A stretch of 64,000 bases of DNA. Origin: Sphingobium limneticum (lineage in GTDB: Bacteria > Pseudomonadota > Alphaproteobacteria > Sphingomonadales > Sphingomonadaceae). Where the stretch lies: positions 1 to 64,000 of the forward strand of contig NZ_VYPZ01000002.1 in NCBI RefSeq assembly GCF_008710155.1, written 5' to 3'. The notes under the pieces are model-generated. The model was given only the letters and a program-made list of their open reading frames with translations. It ran no database searches and was not told where the DNA came from. This document shows positions 25,302-35,189 of this stretch, in pieces (the first letter of the stretch is position 1; the number at the start of each line of letters is the position of its first letter). The position numbers and the translations under genes are program-made.

Positions 25302-27182
25302 ATGAGCGATACCGAAAAGCAGGGATTGAGCCGGCGCGACTTCGCGACGATGGCAGCAGGTGGTTTGGCGGCGCTGGGCACGGCAACATCCGCCCAGGCA
25401 CAGACGACAGAAATGAAGCCGAAGGCGGCGATCGAGCCGACCAGGCTGGTCAGTGCCGGCGAGACGCTTCGTCCCGAAATCGTCGGCAATTTCGGCATCG
25501 TGGCGGCCGGTCGCCATTATGCGGTGGCGGCGGGCACGCGCATATTGATGGCGGGCGGCAACGCCACCGACGCGGGGGTCGCGGCGGTGTTCGCCGCGGC
25601 CGTCACCGAAATCTCGCATTTCGGCTTCGGTGGCGAAGCGCCGACCATCATCTTCGACGCGAAGGCGAAGAAAATCTCCCTCGTGAGCGGTCAGGGCGTC
25701 GCCCCCGGCCTCGCCACGCCGGACAAGTTCGCCGCCGCCGGCGTCATCCCCGGCAACGGCCCCAATGGCGGCACCGTCCCCGCGATGGTCGACGCCATGG
25801 CGCTGGCACTACAACTCAATGGCACGATGACGCTGGATCAGGTGATGCAGCCCGCCATTGAACTGGCAGATGGTTTCGTCATGTATAATTTCCTGGCCGA
25901 AGTCTTCGTCAGCCAGCAAAAGGCGACGTCCAAATATAAGGACGCCTACGACGCCTATTATCCGGGCGGCAAACTGCCCAAGACCGGAGAGATCTTCCGT
26001 CAGCCCAACCTTGCCCGCACCATGCGCACCATCGCGGAGGCGGACCGGGCAGCATTTACGAAGACCAAGGACCGCAAGGCCGCCATCCAGGCCGGACGCG
26101 ACGCCTTCTACAAGGGCGGCATCGCCCGCCGCATCGGCGCCGCCATGGAGCGCGACGGCGGCCTGATGCGCTATGAGGATCTCTCAACCTATAAGGGGAA
26201 AATCGAAACCCCGATAATGACCAATGTGTTCGGCTATCAGGTGTACAAGGCCGGCTTCTGGAGCCAGGGTCCGGCCATGCTGATGGCCCTCAACATCGCC
26301 GAAGCGGCCGGCATCGCGGCGATGGAACCGGGGTCCGCCCCATATCTCCATACGGTGGCGGAATCGATCAAACTCGCCTTCGACGATCGCAACATGTATT
26401 TCGGCGATCCCGATTTCGCGACCGTGCCCATGAAGGGGCTGATGTCGAAGGACTATGCCGCCGCCCGCGCGAAACAGATCGGGCCGAAGGCGTCGCTCGA
26501 CCATCGTTTCGGCGATCCATGGGCGTATGAGGGCAAGACGCGCAAGACGCCCGTCTTCACGCCGCACATGCTCAAGGCTCCGCCCAAGCCCACCGCCGAC
26601 ACGACCGCGATCGAAGTGGTCGATAAAGACGGCAACCTCTTCTCCTGCACCCCCAGCAGCGGCTGGATGCTCGGTGGCGCCTATGTCGCGGGCGACACCG
26701 GCGTGCCGATGAGCAATCGCCTCACCGTCTTCGACCTCGACCCCGCCAGCCCCAATGTTCTGGCACCCGGCAAGCGCCCCCGCACGACCCTGTCGCCCTC
26801 CATGGTATTGAAGGACGGCGCGCCCTATCTGGCCATCGGCACGCCGGGCGGCGACAATCAGGATCAGCAGATCATGAACGTCCTGCTGCGCGTCCTGGCC
26901 TTCGGTCAGCCGCTTCAGGCCGCGATCGAGGCGCCCCGCATCAATTCCAACCATTTCCATGGCTCCTTCGGCATCAAGAAGGACGAACCGGGCGTGCTGG
27001 AGATAGAGGATCGCGTGCCGCAGGCGGTGCGGGACGACCTCACTGCGCGCGGCCACAAACTCGATGTGCTGGGGCCGTTCGCCGTGTCCACCGGCATCGT
27101 CGCGACCGGCGTCGTGCCGGGCAGCGGCACCTTGCGCGGCGGGGCGGATGTCCGCCGCGAACGCTATGTCTTCGGCTGGTAA
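25302..27182 (+). CDS. Second gamma-glutamyltransferase family protein (Tat signal)
   Basis: A 626-residue Ntn hydrolase. The Tat signal has LSRRDFATMAAGGLAAL, cleaved near AQAQ. The predicted nucleophile is Thr434, first of TTAIEVVDKDG. It has the family landmarks AGGNATDAGVAAVF, GFGGEAP, GGPNGG-type loop and GTPGGDNQDQ. Start ATG 25302 is preceded by AGGGGAT; an in-frame start at 25233 would place the Tat motif too far inside. It differs strongly from the other family member 3.6 kb away, suggesting different substrates. The amidohydrolase gene begins 16 bp downstream, so the two form an operon. Confidence 0.88.
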   Translation: MSDTEKQGLSRRDFATMAAGGLAALGTATSAQAQTTEMKPKAAIEPTRLVSAGETLRPEIVGNFGIVAAGRHYAVAAGTRILMAGGNATDAGVAAVFAAAVTEISHFGFGGEAPTIIFDAKAKKISLVSGQGVAPGLATPDKFAAAGVIPGNGPNGGTVPAMVDAMALALQLNGTMTLDQVMQPAIELADGFVMYNFLAEVFVSQQKATSKYKDAYDAYYPGGKLPKTGEIFRQPNLARTMRTIAEADRAAFTKTKDRKAAIQAGRDAFYKGGIARRIGAAMERDGGLMRYEDLSTYKGKIETPIMTNVFGYQVYKAGFWSQGPAMLMALNIAEAAGIAAMEPGSAPYLHTVAESIKLAFDDRNMYFGDPDFATVPMKGLMSKDYAAARAKQIGPKASLDHRFGDPWAYEGKTRKTPVFTPHMLKAPPKPTADTTAIEVVDKDGNLFSCTPSSGWMLGGAYVAGDTGVPMSNRLTVFDLDPASPNVLAPGKRPRTTLSPSMVLKDGAPYLAIGTPGGDNQDQQIMNVLLRVLAFGQPLQAAIEAPRINSNHFHGSFGIKKDEPGVLEIEDRVPQAVRDDLTARGHKLDVLGPFAVSTGIVATGVVPGSGTLRGGADVRRERYVFGW

Positions 27183-27198
27183 GGGAAATACAGCGACC

Positions 27199-30171
27199 AT
27201 GAAATCCGCCATCAAGCTCCTGTCACTCGCCCTGTTGTCGGCAAGCGCCACTACCGCCATCGCCCAATCTCCTGCAAAAGCGCCCGCCAACCTGCCGCCG
27301 CCGGGCGGGGAAAAGCCCGTCGCCTTCGACGTGCATGAAGGCACCTCCATGGCCGTATCGGTATCGCCCGACGGCAAATGGGTCGCGATGGATTTGCAGG
27401 GCAGCCTGTGGATCGTGCCGGTCAAGGGCGGCAAGGCGACCCGGATCACCGACTATTTCAACGATGCGCGCCAGCCGGTCTGGTCGCCTGACGGCACCCG
27501 CCTTGCCTATTTCTCCTATCGCGACGGCGGCTATGATCTGTGGACGATCAAGCCGGACGGCAGCGACATGAAGAAGCTGACCGACGGCGCCTATGACGAC
27601 CGCGAACCCGCATGGTCGCCCGACGGGAAGACCATGGCCTTCTCGTCCGACCGCAGCGGCAATTACGACATCTGGACGCTCGACATCGCCAGCGGGGCGA
27701 TGAAGCAGATCAGCAGCAACGGTCGCGAGGATCGCCTGCCCAGCTGGTCGCCCGACGGCGCGCGCATCGCCTATGCCGGCATCGATGGGGCAAAGACCGC
27801 CCTCTACGTCACCACCGTCGCGGACGGAAAGGAAAGCCTGCTCAAGCAGGTGGAGGGCAAGATCGACGCCCCCTCCTTCGCTCCCGACGGCCAACTCGCC
27901 TATGTGGTGCAGGACGCGACAGGCAGCCATCTCGACATCGACGGCAAGACGGTCAGCGGCACCGAAAATGTCTTCCCCTTCCGCGTCAGCTGGGGGAAGA
28001 ATGGCGGCTATTATTATGTCTCGGACGGCAAGATCCGCAGCCGCAACGGCACGGCGCTGTCCACCGTGGACTTCGCCGCCACGCTCGAAGTCGTGAAGCC
28101 CGTCTATGCCCGCGCCAAACGCGACTGGGACAGCACGGCCCCGCGCAAGGCGCTGGGCATCGTCCACCCCACCCTTTCGCCCGACGGCAGCCGCATCGCC
28201 TTCGCCGCGCTGGGCGATCTCTATGTCATGTCGGCCAAGGGCGGTGCGCCGGAAAATCTGACGAAGGACGGCGCGCTCGACACCGACCCAGCATGGTCGC
28301 CCGACGGCAAGAGCCTCGTCTACACCTCCGACAAGGGCGGCGGCTTGCCGCAGCTATGGATACGCGACCTGTCGAGCGGCAAGGATCGCCGTCTGACCGA
28401 CATCGACACCCAGCCGCTGGGTGCGGCCTGGTCGCATGACGGCACGCGCATCGCCTATATCGACGTCGACGGCCGCTGGGGCGTGGCGGGCGTCTGCGTC
28501 GTGGATGTCGCCACCGGCAAGATCACCCGGCTTCAGGGATCATTGGGTCAGCCCGGCAGCCCCAGCTGGTCGCCCGACGGCAAATATGTCGCCATCGCGC
28601 TCTCTCACAAATTTTCCAACAGCTTCCGCGAAGGGACGAACCAGATCTACATGATCCCATCGGATGGCGTGGGAAAACCCTTCTGGCAGATACCGGAAGA
28701 CAATATGTCGATGGACACCCGCGCGGGCGGCGGCCCGGTATGGTCGCCCGACGGCACGAAGATGGCCGCCATCTACGAAGGGCTGCTCAAAATCTGGCCG
28801 GTCGCCGCCGATGGTAAGCCGCTCGGCCCGCCACGCGCCTACACCTCGGACATCAGCTATTTCCCGACCTGGGCGGCCGACAACAAGACGATCCTGTTCC
28901 AGTCGGCCGATGCGCTCAAATCCATCGACATCGAAACCGGCGCGATCACGGATATCCCGCTCGACCTGACCTACCGCATCGCCAATCCGACGGGTCGTAC
29001 CGTCATCCATGTCAGCAACCTCGTGGACTCGGTCCGCGACGTGACGCAGCATGACAAGGACATCATCGTCGACGGCCACCGCATCGCCGAAATCCGCGAT
29101 CACGACCCGGCCCTGCACAAGGCGGAGCATTTCGTGGACGGCACCGGCCTTACCGCCATCCCCGGCCTCATCGAACATCACAGCCATGCACAAAAGGATT
29201 TCGGGTCCAACCTCGAACGCGCATGGCTCGCTTATGGCATCACCACGGTGCGCGATCCGGGCACGCAGGTCTATGACGCGGTGGAGGATCGCGAAGCGGC
29301 GGAATCGGGCGTGCGCTTGTCACCCCGCCTCTATGTCGCGGGGCCGCTGCTCGAATGGCAACGCGTCTATTACAAGATGGGCGTCGCCGTCTCCAGCCCC
29401 GCCCATCTGGAACGGGAATTCACCCGGATGCGCGCGCTCAAATATGACATGATCAAAAGCTATGTCCGCATGCCCGACCTCTATCAGCGGCAGATCGTCC
29501 GTGCCGCGCATGAGATGGGCATCCCGGTCAGCGGCCATGAAATCTTCCCGGCTGCCTTCACCGGCGTGGACGCCACCGAACATATGGGCGCGACCAGCCG
29601 TCGCGGCTATTCCCCCAAACAGGGGCCGCAGGGCATGGCCTATGAAGATGTCATCCAGCTGTTCGGCCGCAGCGGCCGCACGCTCACCCCCACCCATTTC
29701 GGCGCGATGAACCCCTATCTGGCGAAGAACCCGACCTATCGCGACGATCCCCGCATGAACCTCTACCCCGTCTGGGCGCGCGAAACGATCAGCGGCAACG
29801 ATCCCATGGCCGCGATGCTGAAACCCCTGCTGGAAGGACAGTATAAAGCGCTCAAGAAAATGTATGATGCGGGCACGCTGATCACGGCTGGCACCGACAC
29901 GATGATCGCCAACAATCTGCACGCCGAGATTTCCTCCTATGTCGATGCGGGCCTGACGCCTTTCCAGGCGCTTCAGACCGCGACCGTCAATTCGGCGAAG
30001 GATCTCAACCTCGACGCAGGCACGATCGAACCGGGCAAGCTGGCCGATATCGTGCTGGTGGATGGCGACCCGCGCGAAAATATCGCCAATACGTTCAAGG
30101 TGAAAAAGGTGATGGTGAACGGCGTCACCCACGACGTCGCCGACCTGATCGCAGGCGGCACGCGCAAATAA
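27199..30171 (+). CDS. TolB-like beta-propeller / amidohydrolase fusion protein
   Basis: A 990-residue secreted protein with a signal peptide ending near TAIAQ. Residues about 50-600 hold many PD40/WD40-like TolB repeats, each with a WSPDG(T/K) core. The C-terminal part (about 640-980) is an amidohydrolase of the imidazolonepropionase group: HHSHA supplies the first metal ligands, GITTVRDPG follows, then GHEIFP and AGTDTM carry further ligands, and IEPGKLADIVLVDGDP closes the barrel. The fusion is known in periplasmic peptidase/amidohydrolases of unknown substrate. It is downstream of the second GGT and probably acts on the same imported compound. Confidence 0.88.
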   Translation: MKSAIKLLSLALLSASATTAIAQSPAKAPANLPPPGGEKPVAFDVHEGTSMAVSVSPDGKWVAMDLQGSLWIVPVKGGKATRITDYFNDARQPVWSPDGTRLAYFSYRDGGYDLWTIKPDGSDMKKLTDGAYDDREPAWSPDGKTMAFSSDRSGNYDIWTLDIASGAMKQISSNGREDRLPSWSPDGARIAYAGIDGAKTALYVTTVADGKESLLKQVEGKIDAPSFAPDGQLAYVVQDATGSHLDIDGKTVSGTENVFPFRVSWGKNGGYYYVSDGKIRSRNGTALSTVDFAATLEVVKPVYARAKRDWDSTAPRKALGIVHPTLSPDGSRIAFAALGDLYVMSAKGGAPENLTKDGALDTDPAWSPDGKSLVYTSDKGGGLPQLWIRDLSSGKDRRLTDIDTQPLGAAWSHDGTRIAYIDVDGRWGVAGVCVVDVATGKITRLQGSLGQPGSPSWSPDGKYVAIALSHKFSNSFREGTNQIYMIPSDGVGKPFWQIPEDNMSMDTRAGGGPVWSPDGTKMAAIYEGLLKIWPVAADGKPLGPPRAYTSDISYFPTWAADNKTILFQSADALKSIDIETGAITDIPLDLTYRIANPTGRTVIHVSNLVDSVRDVTQHDKDIIVDGHRIAEIRDHDPALHKAEHFVDGTGLTAIPGLIEHHSHAQKDFGSNLERAWLAYGITTVRDPGTQVYDAVEDREAAESGVRLSPRLYVAGPLLEWQRVYYKMGVAVSSPAHLEREFTRMRALKYDMIKSYVRMPDLYQRQIVRAAHEMGIPVSGHEIFPAAFTGVDATEHMGATSRRGYSPKQGPQGMAYEDVIQLFGRSGRTLTPTHFGAMNPYLAKNPTYRDDPRMNLYPVWARETISGNDPMAAMLKPLLEGQYKALKKMYDAGTLITAGTDTMIANNLHAEISSYVDAGLTPFQALQTATVNSAKDLNLDAGTIEPGKLADIVLVDGDPRENIANTFKVKKVMVNGVTHDVADLIAGGTRK

Positions 30172-30186
30172 TGCATCGCCTGGACG

Positions 30187-30218
30187 GGCATGGCGCACGG
30201 CGCGCCATGCCTGTTTGA
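30187..30218 (+). terminator. Hairpin after the amidohydrolase gene
   Basis: A 10-bp GC-rich stem (GGCATGGCGC 30187-30196 with GCGCCATGCC 30202-30211) is followed by TGTTTGAC. The T-run is poor. It lies 16 bp after the stop codon, which supports a terminator role for the GGT-amidohydrolase operon. Confidence 0.5.
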
Positions 30219-30408
30219 CGGCGACCGCAGCGACAGGCGACGATGGTTCCTGACCAGATCGGTGACGCGCGCATGTTCGGGCGTCACCGCCAGCCCATCG
30301 CCTCCTGAGGCGTCAGGCGCAAACGCCCTGACGACCGGCAAATAGGCCGGATGGATTTGGTGGCGGGATCGGGCGCCGATGTCAGCGCCCGATCCGCTGC
30401 GACGATAT

Positions 30409-31062
30409 TTACAGGATCGTCTGGCCGGTCTTCGCCCAGTCGGCGGCGAAGCCTTCCAGGCCCTTGTCGGTCAGCACATGCTTGGACAGCATGCGGATGA
30501 CGGCCGGCGGTGCGGTCATCACGTCGGCGCCGATGCGGGCGCTTTCCAGCACATGGATGGGGTGACGGACCGACGCGACCAAGATTTCAGTGTCGAAGCC
30601 ATAATTGTCGTAGATCAGGCGGATGTCGCCGATCAGCGCCATGCCGTCGAAGCCGTTATCGTCATGACGGCCCACGAAGGGCGAAATGAAGCTGGCGCCG
30701 GCCTTGGCCGCGAGCAGCGCCTGATTGGCCGAGAAGCACAGCGTGACGTTGACCAGCGTACCCTCGTCGGTCAGCGCCTTGCACGTCTTGAGGCCGTCGA
30801 TGGTCAACGGCACCTTGATGCAGACATTGTCCGCGATCTTCCGCAAGATTTCGGCTTCCTTCATCATCGTCTCATGGTCGAGCGCGACGACTTCGGCGGA
30901 GACGGGGCCGTCCACGATGCCGCAGATTTCCTCGACGACTTCCAGGAATTTGCGGCCCGACTTGGCGATCAGCGACGGGTTGGTGGTGACGCCATCCAGC
31001 AGGCCGGTGGCGGCCAGATCGCGGATGTCGGCGGTGTCGGCGGTATCGACGAAGAATTTCAC
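30409..31062 (-). CDS. fsa: Fructose-6-phosphate aldolase / small transaldolase
   Basis: A 217-residue protein of the short transaldolase group. It starts [13 protein letters not shown] and has [10 protein letters not shown]; the Schiff-base lysine is Lys83 in CIKVPLT, and [11 protein letters not shown] and ASVRHPIHV follow. Length matches FSA/TalC-type proteins rather than the 320-residue classical transaldolases. GTG at 31062 is chosen as start because it gives the family N-terminus and AAGGG lies just upstream; longer frames add junk. It acts in the cytoplasm in the non-oxidative pentose phosphate pathway or in aldol cleavage of fructose 6-phosphate. It is divergent from priA. Confidence 0.9.
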   Translation of the reverse strand: MKFFVDTADTADIRDLAATGLLDGVTTNPSLIAKSGRKFLEVVEEICGIVDGPVSAEVVALDHETMMKEAEILRKIADNVCIKVPLTIDGLKTCKALTDEGTLVNVTLCFSANQALLAAKAGASFISPFVGRHDDNGFDGMALIGDIRLIYDNYGFDTEILVASVRHPIHVLESARIGADVMTAPPAVIRMLSKHVLTDKGLEGFAADWAKTGQTIL

Positions 31063-31142
31063 AGGGATGCCCTTTGCGCAAAAAAGTGATTCGTTGCCCG
31101 CGCCTATAGCGTCTTGGGGGCCGCCTGTCCTACATGGGCGCA

Positions 31143-33311
31143 ATGTCCCGCGCTCGCGTCCTCATCCTCAACGCCGCCCTTGGCCCGCTCGACTATCGCG
31201 TGCCCCATGGCATGACCGTCAAGCCCGGCAGCATCGTCGTCGCCCCGCTCGGCCCGCGCCAGCTGATCGGCGTGGTGTGGGAGGAGGACAGCTTCCCCGA
31301 TATCGAGACAGTCGGCGACAATCGGCTGCGCAACCTGCTGGAGGTGGTGGACGCCCCGCCTCTGCCCGAAACGCTGCGCCGGCTGATCGAATGGACGGCG
31401 GACTATTATCTGGCGCCGCCCGCAGCCGTGCTGCGCATGGCGCTGTCGTCCATGGCGGCGCTGGAGGGCGCGCGGACGGTGATCGAATATAAAGCCACCG
31501 GGGCAGTGCCGGACCGGATGACGGAGCAGCGCACGCAGGCATTGGAGCGGATCGGCGAAAGACAGGGGTTGATCCGCGAACTGGCGATGATCGGCGGGGT
31601 GAGCGACGCGGTGATCCGCGGCCTCATCAAGCAGGATATTTTCGAGCCTGTCGAAGTCAGCGTCGATACGCCCTTCCCCATGCCCGATCCGGCCCATGCC
31701 CAACCCATCCTGTCGGAGGCACAGACCAGCGCGGCCGAGCAGATGGCGGACGCGGTGCGCGCGCATGATTTCGCACCCTTCCTGCTGGATGGCGTCACCG
31801 GGTCGGGCAAGACGGAGGTGTATTTCGAGGCGATCGCGGCGGCGATTCGTGCGGACCGGCAGGTGCTGGTGCTGCTGCCCGAAATCGCGCTGACCGAACC
31901 TTTTCTGGAGCGGTTCGAAAAGCGCTTCGGCACCATCCCGGTCAACTGGCATAGCGGCCTGCGCCAGACCGAGCGACGGCGGGCCTGGCGCGCCATCGCA
32001 TCGGGACAGGCGCAGGTGGTGGTCGGCGCGCGGTCGGCGCTGTTCCTGCCCTATCCGAATCTTGGCCTGATCGTCGTGGACGAAGCGCATGAGGCCAGCT
32101 TCAAGCAGGAAGACGGCGTCCATTATCATGCCCGCGATGTGGCGGTGATGCGCGGCCTGATCGAGAAATTCCCGGTCATCCTGGCATCGGCCACGCCCGC
32201 CATCGAAACGCGGCATCAGGTGGAACTGGGCCGCTATGCGGAGATCAAGCTGCCGTCGCGCTTCGGCGGGGCGCAGATGCCGGGGATCGAGGGCGTCAAC
32301 CTGCTGACCGATCCGCCCGAGCGGGGCCGCTGGATCGCGCCGCCGCTGGTCAAGGCGATCGACGAGGTGATGGCGAAGGGAGAGCAGAGCCTGCTCTTCC
32401 TCAACCGGCGCGGCTATGCGCCGCTGACCTTGTGCCGCCATTGCGGTTATCGATTCCAATGCCCCAATTGCACCGCCTGGATGGTCGAGCATCGGCTGAC
32501 CCACAGGCTGGCCTGCCATCATTGCGGCCATGTGATCCCCGCGCCGCGCCGCTGCCCGGACTGCAAGGAAGAGGATTCGCTCGTCGCCTGCGGCCCGGGC
32601 GTGGAGCGGATCGCGGACGAGGTGAAGGCGCTGTGGCCGCAGGCGCGCATCGCACTGGCCACGTCGGACACGCTCTGGTCGCCCGCCCGCGCCGCCGATT
32701 TCGTGAAGTCGGTGGAGGCGGGCGATGTCGATATCATCGTGGGCACGCAGCTCGTCACCAAGGGCTATCATTTCCCCAACCTCACTCTGGTGGGCGTGAT
32801 CGACGCCGATCTGGGGCTGGAGGGCGGCGATCTGCGCGCGGCCGAGCGGACCTTCCAGCAGATCGTGCAGGTGGCCGGGCGTGCGGGACGCGGCGAGAAG
32901 CCGGGCAAAGTCTATATCCAGACCCGCATGCCGGGCAGCGAGGTGATCCAGTCGCTGATCGAAGGCGATACCGAGCGTTTCTATGCCGTGGAGACGGAGA
33001 ATAGACGGCGCGCCAATGCCCCGCCCTTCGGCCGCTTCGCCGCGATCATCGTGTCCAGCGAGGATGCCGATGAAGCGGCGCAGACCGCGCGGCTGATCGG
33101 CAAGTCGGCGCCGGTGATAGAGGGGATGCGCGTCTATGGTCCCGCCCCTGCGCCGCTGTCGGTGCTGCGCGGGCGGCATCGCCACCGCCTGCTGATCCAC
33201 GCCACGCGGCAGGTGGATGTTCAGGCCGCGATCCGCGAATGGCTGGGCAACCTCGCCTGGAAATCAGGCACGCGCGTGGCGGTGGATGTCGATCCCTACA
33301 GCTTCATGTGA
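31143..33311 (+). CDS. priA: Primosomal protein N' (replication restart helicase PriA)
   Basis: A 722-residue helicase (an ATG at 31134 would add 3 residues). The N-terminal DNA-binding domain ([16 protein letters not shown]) precedes the helicase core with Walker [16 protein letters not shown] box [10 protein letters not shown] and SATPAIET. The zinc-binding insertion has the expected cysteine pairs (CRHCGY, CPNC, CHHCGH, CPDC). Motifs V and VI are [11 protein letters not shown] and QVAGRAGRG. It reloads DnaB at stalled forks. Highly GC-rich codon use like neighbours. It is convergent with the downstream yfiB gene. Confidence 0.97.
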   Translation: MSRARVLILNAALGPLDYRVPHGMTVKPGSIVVAPLGPRQLIGVVWEEDSFPDIETVGDNRLRNLLEVVDAPPLPETLRRLIEWTADYYLAPPAAVLRMALSSMAALEGARTVIEYKATGAVPDRMTEQRTQALERIGERQGLIRELAMIGGVSDAVIRGLIKQDIFEPVEVSVDTPFPMPDPAHAQPILSEAQTSAAEQMADAVRAHDFAPFLLDGVTGSGKTEVYFEAIAAAIRADRQVLVLLPEIALTEPFLERFEKRFGTIPVNWHSGLRQTERRRAWRAIASGQAQVVVGARSALFLPYPNLGLIVVDEAHEASFKQEDGVHYHARDVAVMRGLIEKFPVILASATPAIETRHQVELGRYAEIKLPSRFGGAQMPGIEGVNLLTDPPERGRWIAPPLVKAIDEVMAKGEQSLLFLNRRGYAPLTLCRHCGYRFQCPNCTAWMVEHRLTHRLACHHCGHVIPAPRRCPDCKEEDSLVACGPGVERIADEVKALWPQARIALATSDTLWSPARAADFVKSVEAGDVDIIVGTQLVTKGYHFPNLTLVGVIDADLGLEGGDLRAAERTFQQIVQVAGRAGRGEKPGKVYIQTRMPGSEVIQSLIEGDTERFYAVETENRRRANAPPFGRFAAIIVSSEDADEAAQTARLIGKSAPVIEGMRVYGPAPAPLSVLRGRHRHRLLIHATRQVDVQAAIREWLGNLAWKSGTRVAVDVDPYSFM

Positions 33312-33444
33312 CGCCATTCAGCCCTGACGGCCTGCAAATGGCGTCTTTCCGCGCTTCCGGTGCTCACGTACTTCTAGTACGCTGCGCTCCGGGTCACGAA
33401 AATCCACCATTTTCGACTCGTCATCATCTGAATGGAAACGCAGT
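33312..33444. other. Intergenic stretch with a short palindrome between priA and yfiB
   Basis: The convergent gap contains ACGTACTTCTAGTACG, an inverted repeat GTAC-ttcta-GTAC (about 33368-33380), within CG-rich flanks. A shared convergent terminator or dispersed intergenic repeat is possible. There is no T-run. Confidence 0.35.
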
Positions 33445-33939
33445 TTAGCCGGCGTCGGCTGGTGAGACGATGATGACAACCCGGCGATTTTCCCGCCGGC
33501 CGGTCGCCGACCTGTTGCTTTCCACCGGCACTCGCGCGCCCATGCCCACGACCCGCATCGTCGGCTGCGTCATGCCGCCGCCGATCAGCGCGTCGGCCAC
33601 CGCCTGCGCCCGACGCAGCGACAGCGCTTCATTATAACTGGCCGCCCCGGTCGAATCGGTATGTCCCTCGACCCGCGCGCCATGGATGCCGACCCCGACG
33701 AGCGCGCCGCTGATCCGGCCGATCGCGACCTTCTGATCCGGGATCAATGTGCTTTCATCGCTGGCGAAGAGCAGCCGGTCGGCCATGCCGAATTGCCAGT
33801 CGTCGCCCGCCTGCTCGAACCCCTGTCGTTGCAGCGCGCCGACCTGTTGCGGCGTGAAGCCGACCGGCCGCTGCTGCTGTACCGTCTGGCAGGCGGCCAG
33901 CAGACCCAGCAAGCCGATCGGCAAAATCCTGTGCATCAT
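33445..33939 (-). CDS. yfiB: OmpA-family lipoprotein, YfiB-like
   Basis: A 164-residue lipoprotein (lipobox LLAAC, Cys17). The OmpA C-terminal peptidoglycan-binding domain is clear: LLFASDESTL, VEGHTDSTGAASYNEALSLRRAQAV and the closing NRRVVIIV. It is the last gene of a three-gene unit with a YfiN-type cyclase and a YfiR-type protein. In Pseudomonas, outer-membrane YfiB sequesters YfiR and so activates YfiN. The same role is inferred here from gene order. The gap to yfiN is 8 bp. Confidence 0.85.
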   Translation of the reverse strand: MMHRILPIGLLGLLAACQTVQQQRPVGFTPQQVGALQRQGFEQAGDDWQFGMADRLLFASDESTLIPDQKVAIGRISGALVGVGIHGARVEGHTDSTGAASYNEALSLRRAQAVADALIGGGMTQPTMRVVGMGARVPVESNRSATGRRENRRVVIIVSPADAG

Positions 33940-33947
33940 TCCAGTCC

Positions 33948-35186
33948 TTATTCCTTGCCGCCTGCGCGCCGCCCCTTGGCCGCATACATGGCCGCGTCGG
34001 CATGGCGCAGCAGGTCGCGCGCGTCGGCGCTGTCCTGCGGATAGCGGGCGCTGCCGATGCTGAGCGATCCGTCGACGCTCTCGCCACCGGGCAGCATGAT
34101 CGGCTGGCGCATGCCATCCGCAATGCGCGCCTGCACCGCCTCCATTTCCTCCTGGCCCACGCCCGGCGCCAGGATCAGCGCAAATTCGTCCCCGCCCAGG
34201 CGAAAGGCCTGATCCCCACTGCGCAGCCCGGCGCGCAGCCGTGCGGCGATGACGATCAGCATCGCGTCGCCCGCATCATGGCCATAGGTGTCGTTGACCG
34301 GCTTGAACCGGTTCACGTCCAGATAGAGGATAGCGAAGGGCAGGTTGAGCGCATCGGCCTGCGCGATGGTGGCGGGCAGCGCGCGTTCGAACATCGCACG
34401 GTTGCCAAGGCCGGTCAGCGCGTCGCGGGTCGCCTGCCGTTCCAGCATGCGATTATGCGACAGGACGCCGCTATGCCAATCGTTCAACTCCTCCAGCAAG
34501 GCGTTGAAATCGCGGCCGAGCTGATCAACCTCACGAATATGCGCATGGGGGGCACGCCGGTCGAACTGGCGATTGGCGCGCACCTCATGAGCGACATCGG
34601 CGATTCGGCTGAGTGGGTCGGTGACGTCGCGTTGCAGGCGGCGCGCCAGCGTCCAGGTCGCGATCAGGGTGAGGACGAGGCAGGCGATCGCGGTCGCCAG
34701 GCCCGACAGGATGAAGCGGCCCAGCCCCTCCGCCCCGCCATGGACGCTGACGCGCGCGATCAGCCGATCCCCCCGCCGCACATCGACGGTCGCAGGAGCG
34801 GAGGCGACCAGATTGGCGATGCTGCCCTCTATCATGGTCATGATATCGTCGCCGGGGCGCCGCCAGCTGACCAGTGCCCGGCCATCGGGCGTGCGCACAT
34901 CGACGCGATGGACGCTTTCGGACGCGGCGACGGCGGCGATCCCGCTGCGGGCAGCCTCCATATCGTCGAAGATCAGCGCCGGCTCGACCGTATAGGCGAC
35001 CGTCTGTGCGATCAGCGCGAGATTGCGATCGGCATAGCCGCGAATGACGAGCACGCCGGTGACGGTCAGGGTCACGCCCGCCATCAGCACGGCAAAGAGG
35101 ATGAGGCGCATATGCGCGCGGGCCAGCACCTGACCCAATGTCGGCAGACAGGGGGTTGGCAGGGGCTTATCGACGGGGGCTGACAT
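33948..35186 (-). CDS. yfiN: Membrane diguanylate cyclase, YfiN-like
   Basis: A 412-residue protein. The first membrane segment (about residues 27-50) is followed by a periplasmic CHASE8-type sensor with SESVHRVDVRTPDG, a second segment (about 160-182), a HAMP linker (TDPLSRIADVAHEV) and a GGDEF domain. The active-site GGDEF is at 331-335, intact. An allosteric inhibitory RxxD site (RSGD) sits five residues before it. It makes cyclic di-GMP and should be repressed by periplasmic YfiR. It lies 3 bp after yfiR. Start ATG 35186. Confidence 0.9.
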   Translation of the reverse strand: MSAPVDKPLPTPCLPTLGQVLARAHMRLILFAVLMAGVTLTVTGVLVIRGYADRNLALIAQTVAYTVEPALIFDDMEAARSGIAAVAASESVHRVDVRTPDGRALVSWRRPGDDIMTMIEGSIANLVASAPATVDVRRGDRLIARVSVHGGAEGLGRFILSGLATAIACLVLTLIATWTLARRLQRDVTDPLSRIADVAHEVRANRQFDRRAPHAHIREVDQLGRDFNALLEELNDWHSGVLSHNRMLERQATRDALTGLGNRAMFERALPATIAQADALNLPFAILYLDVNRFKPVNDTYGHDAGDAMLIVIAARLRAGLRSGDQAFRLGGDEFALILAPGVGQEEMEAVQARIADGMRQPIMLPGGESVDGSLSIGSARYPQDSADARDLLRHADAAMYAAKGRRAGGKE

Positions 35187-35189
35187 GGA

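Noticed and set aside
31104..33200. A 698-codon minus-strand frame opposite priA
   Set aside because: priA is unambiguous on the plus strand; the antisense product is Arg/His-rich with no recognisable fold.
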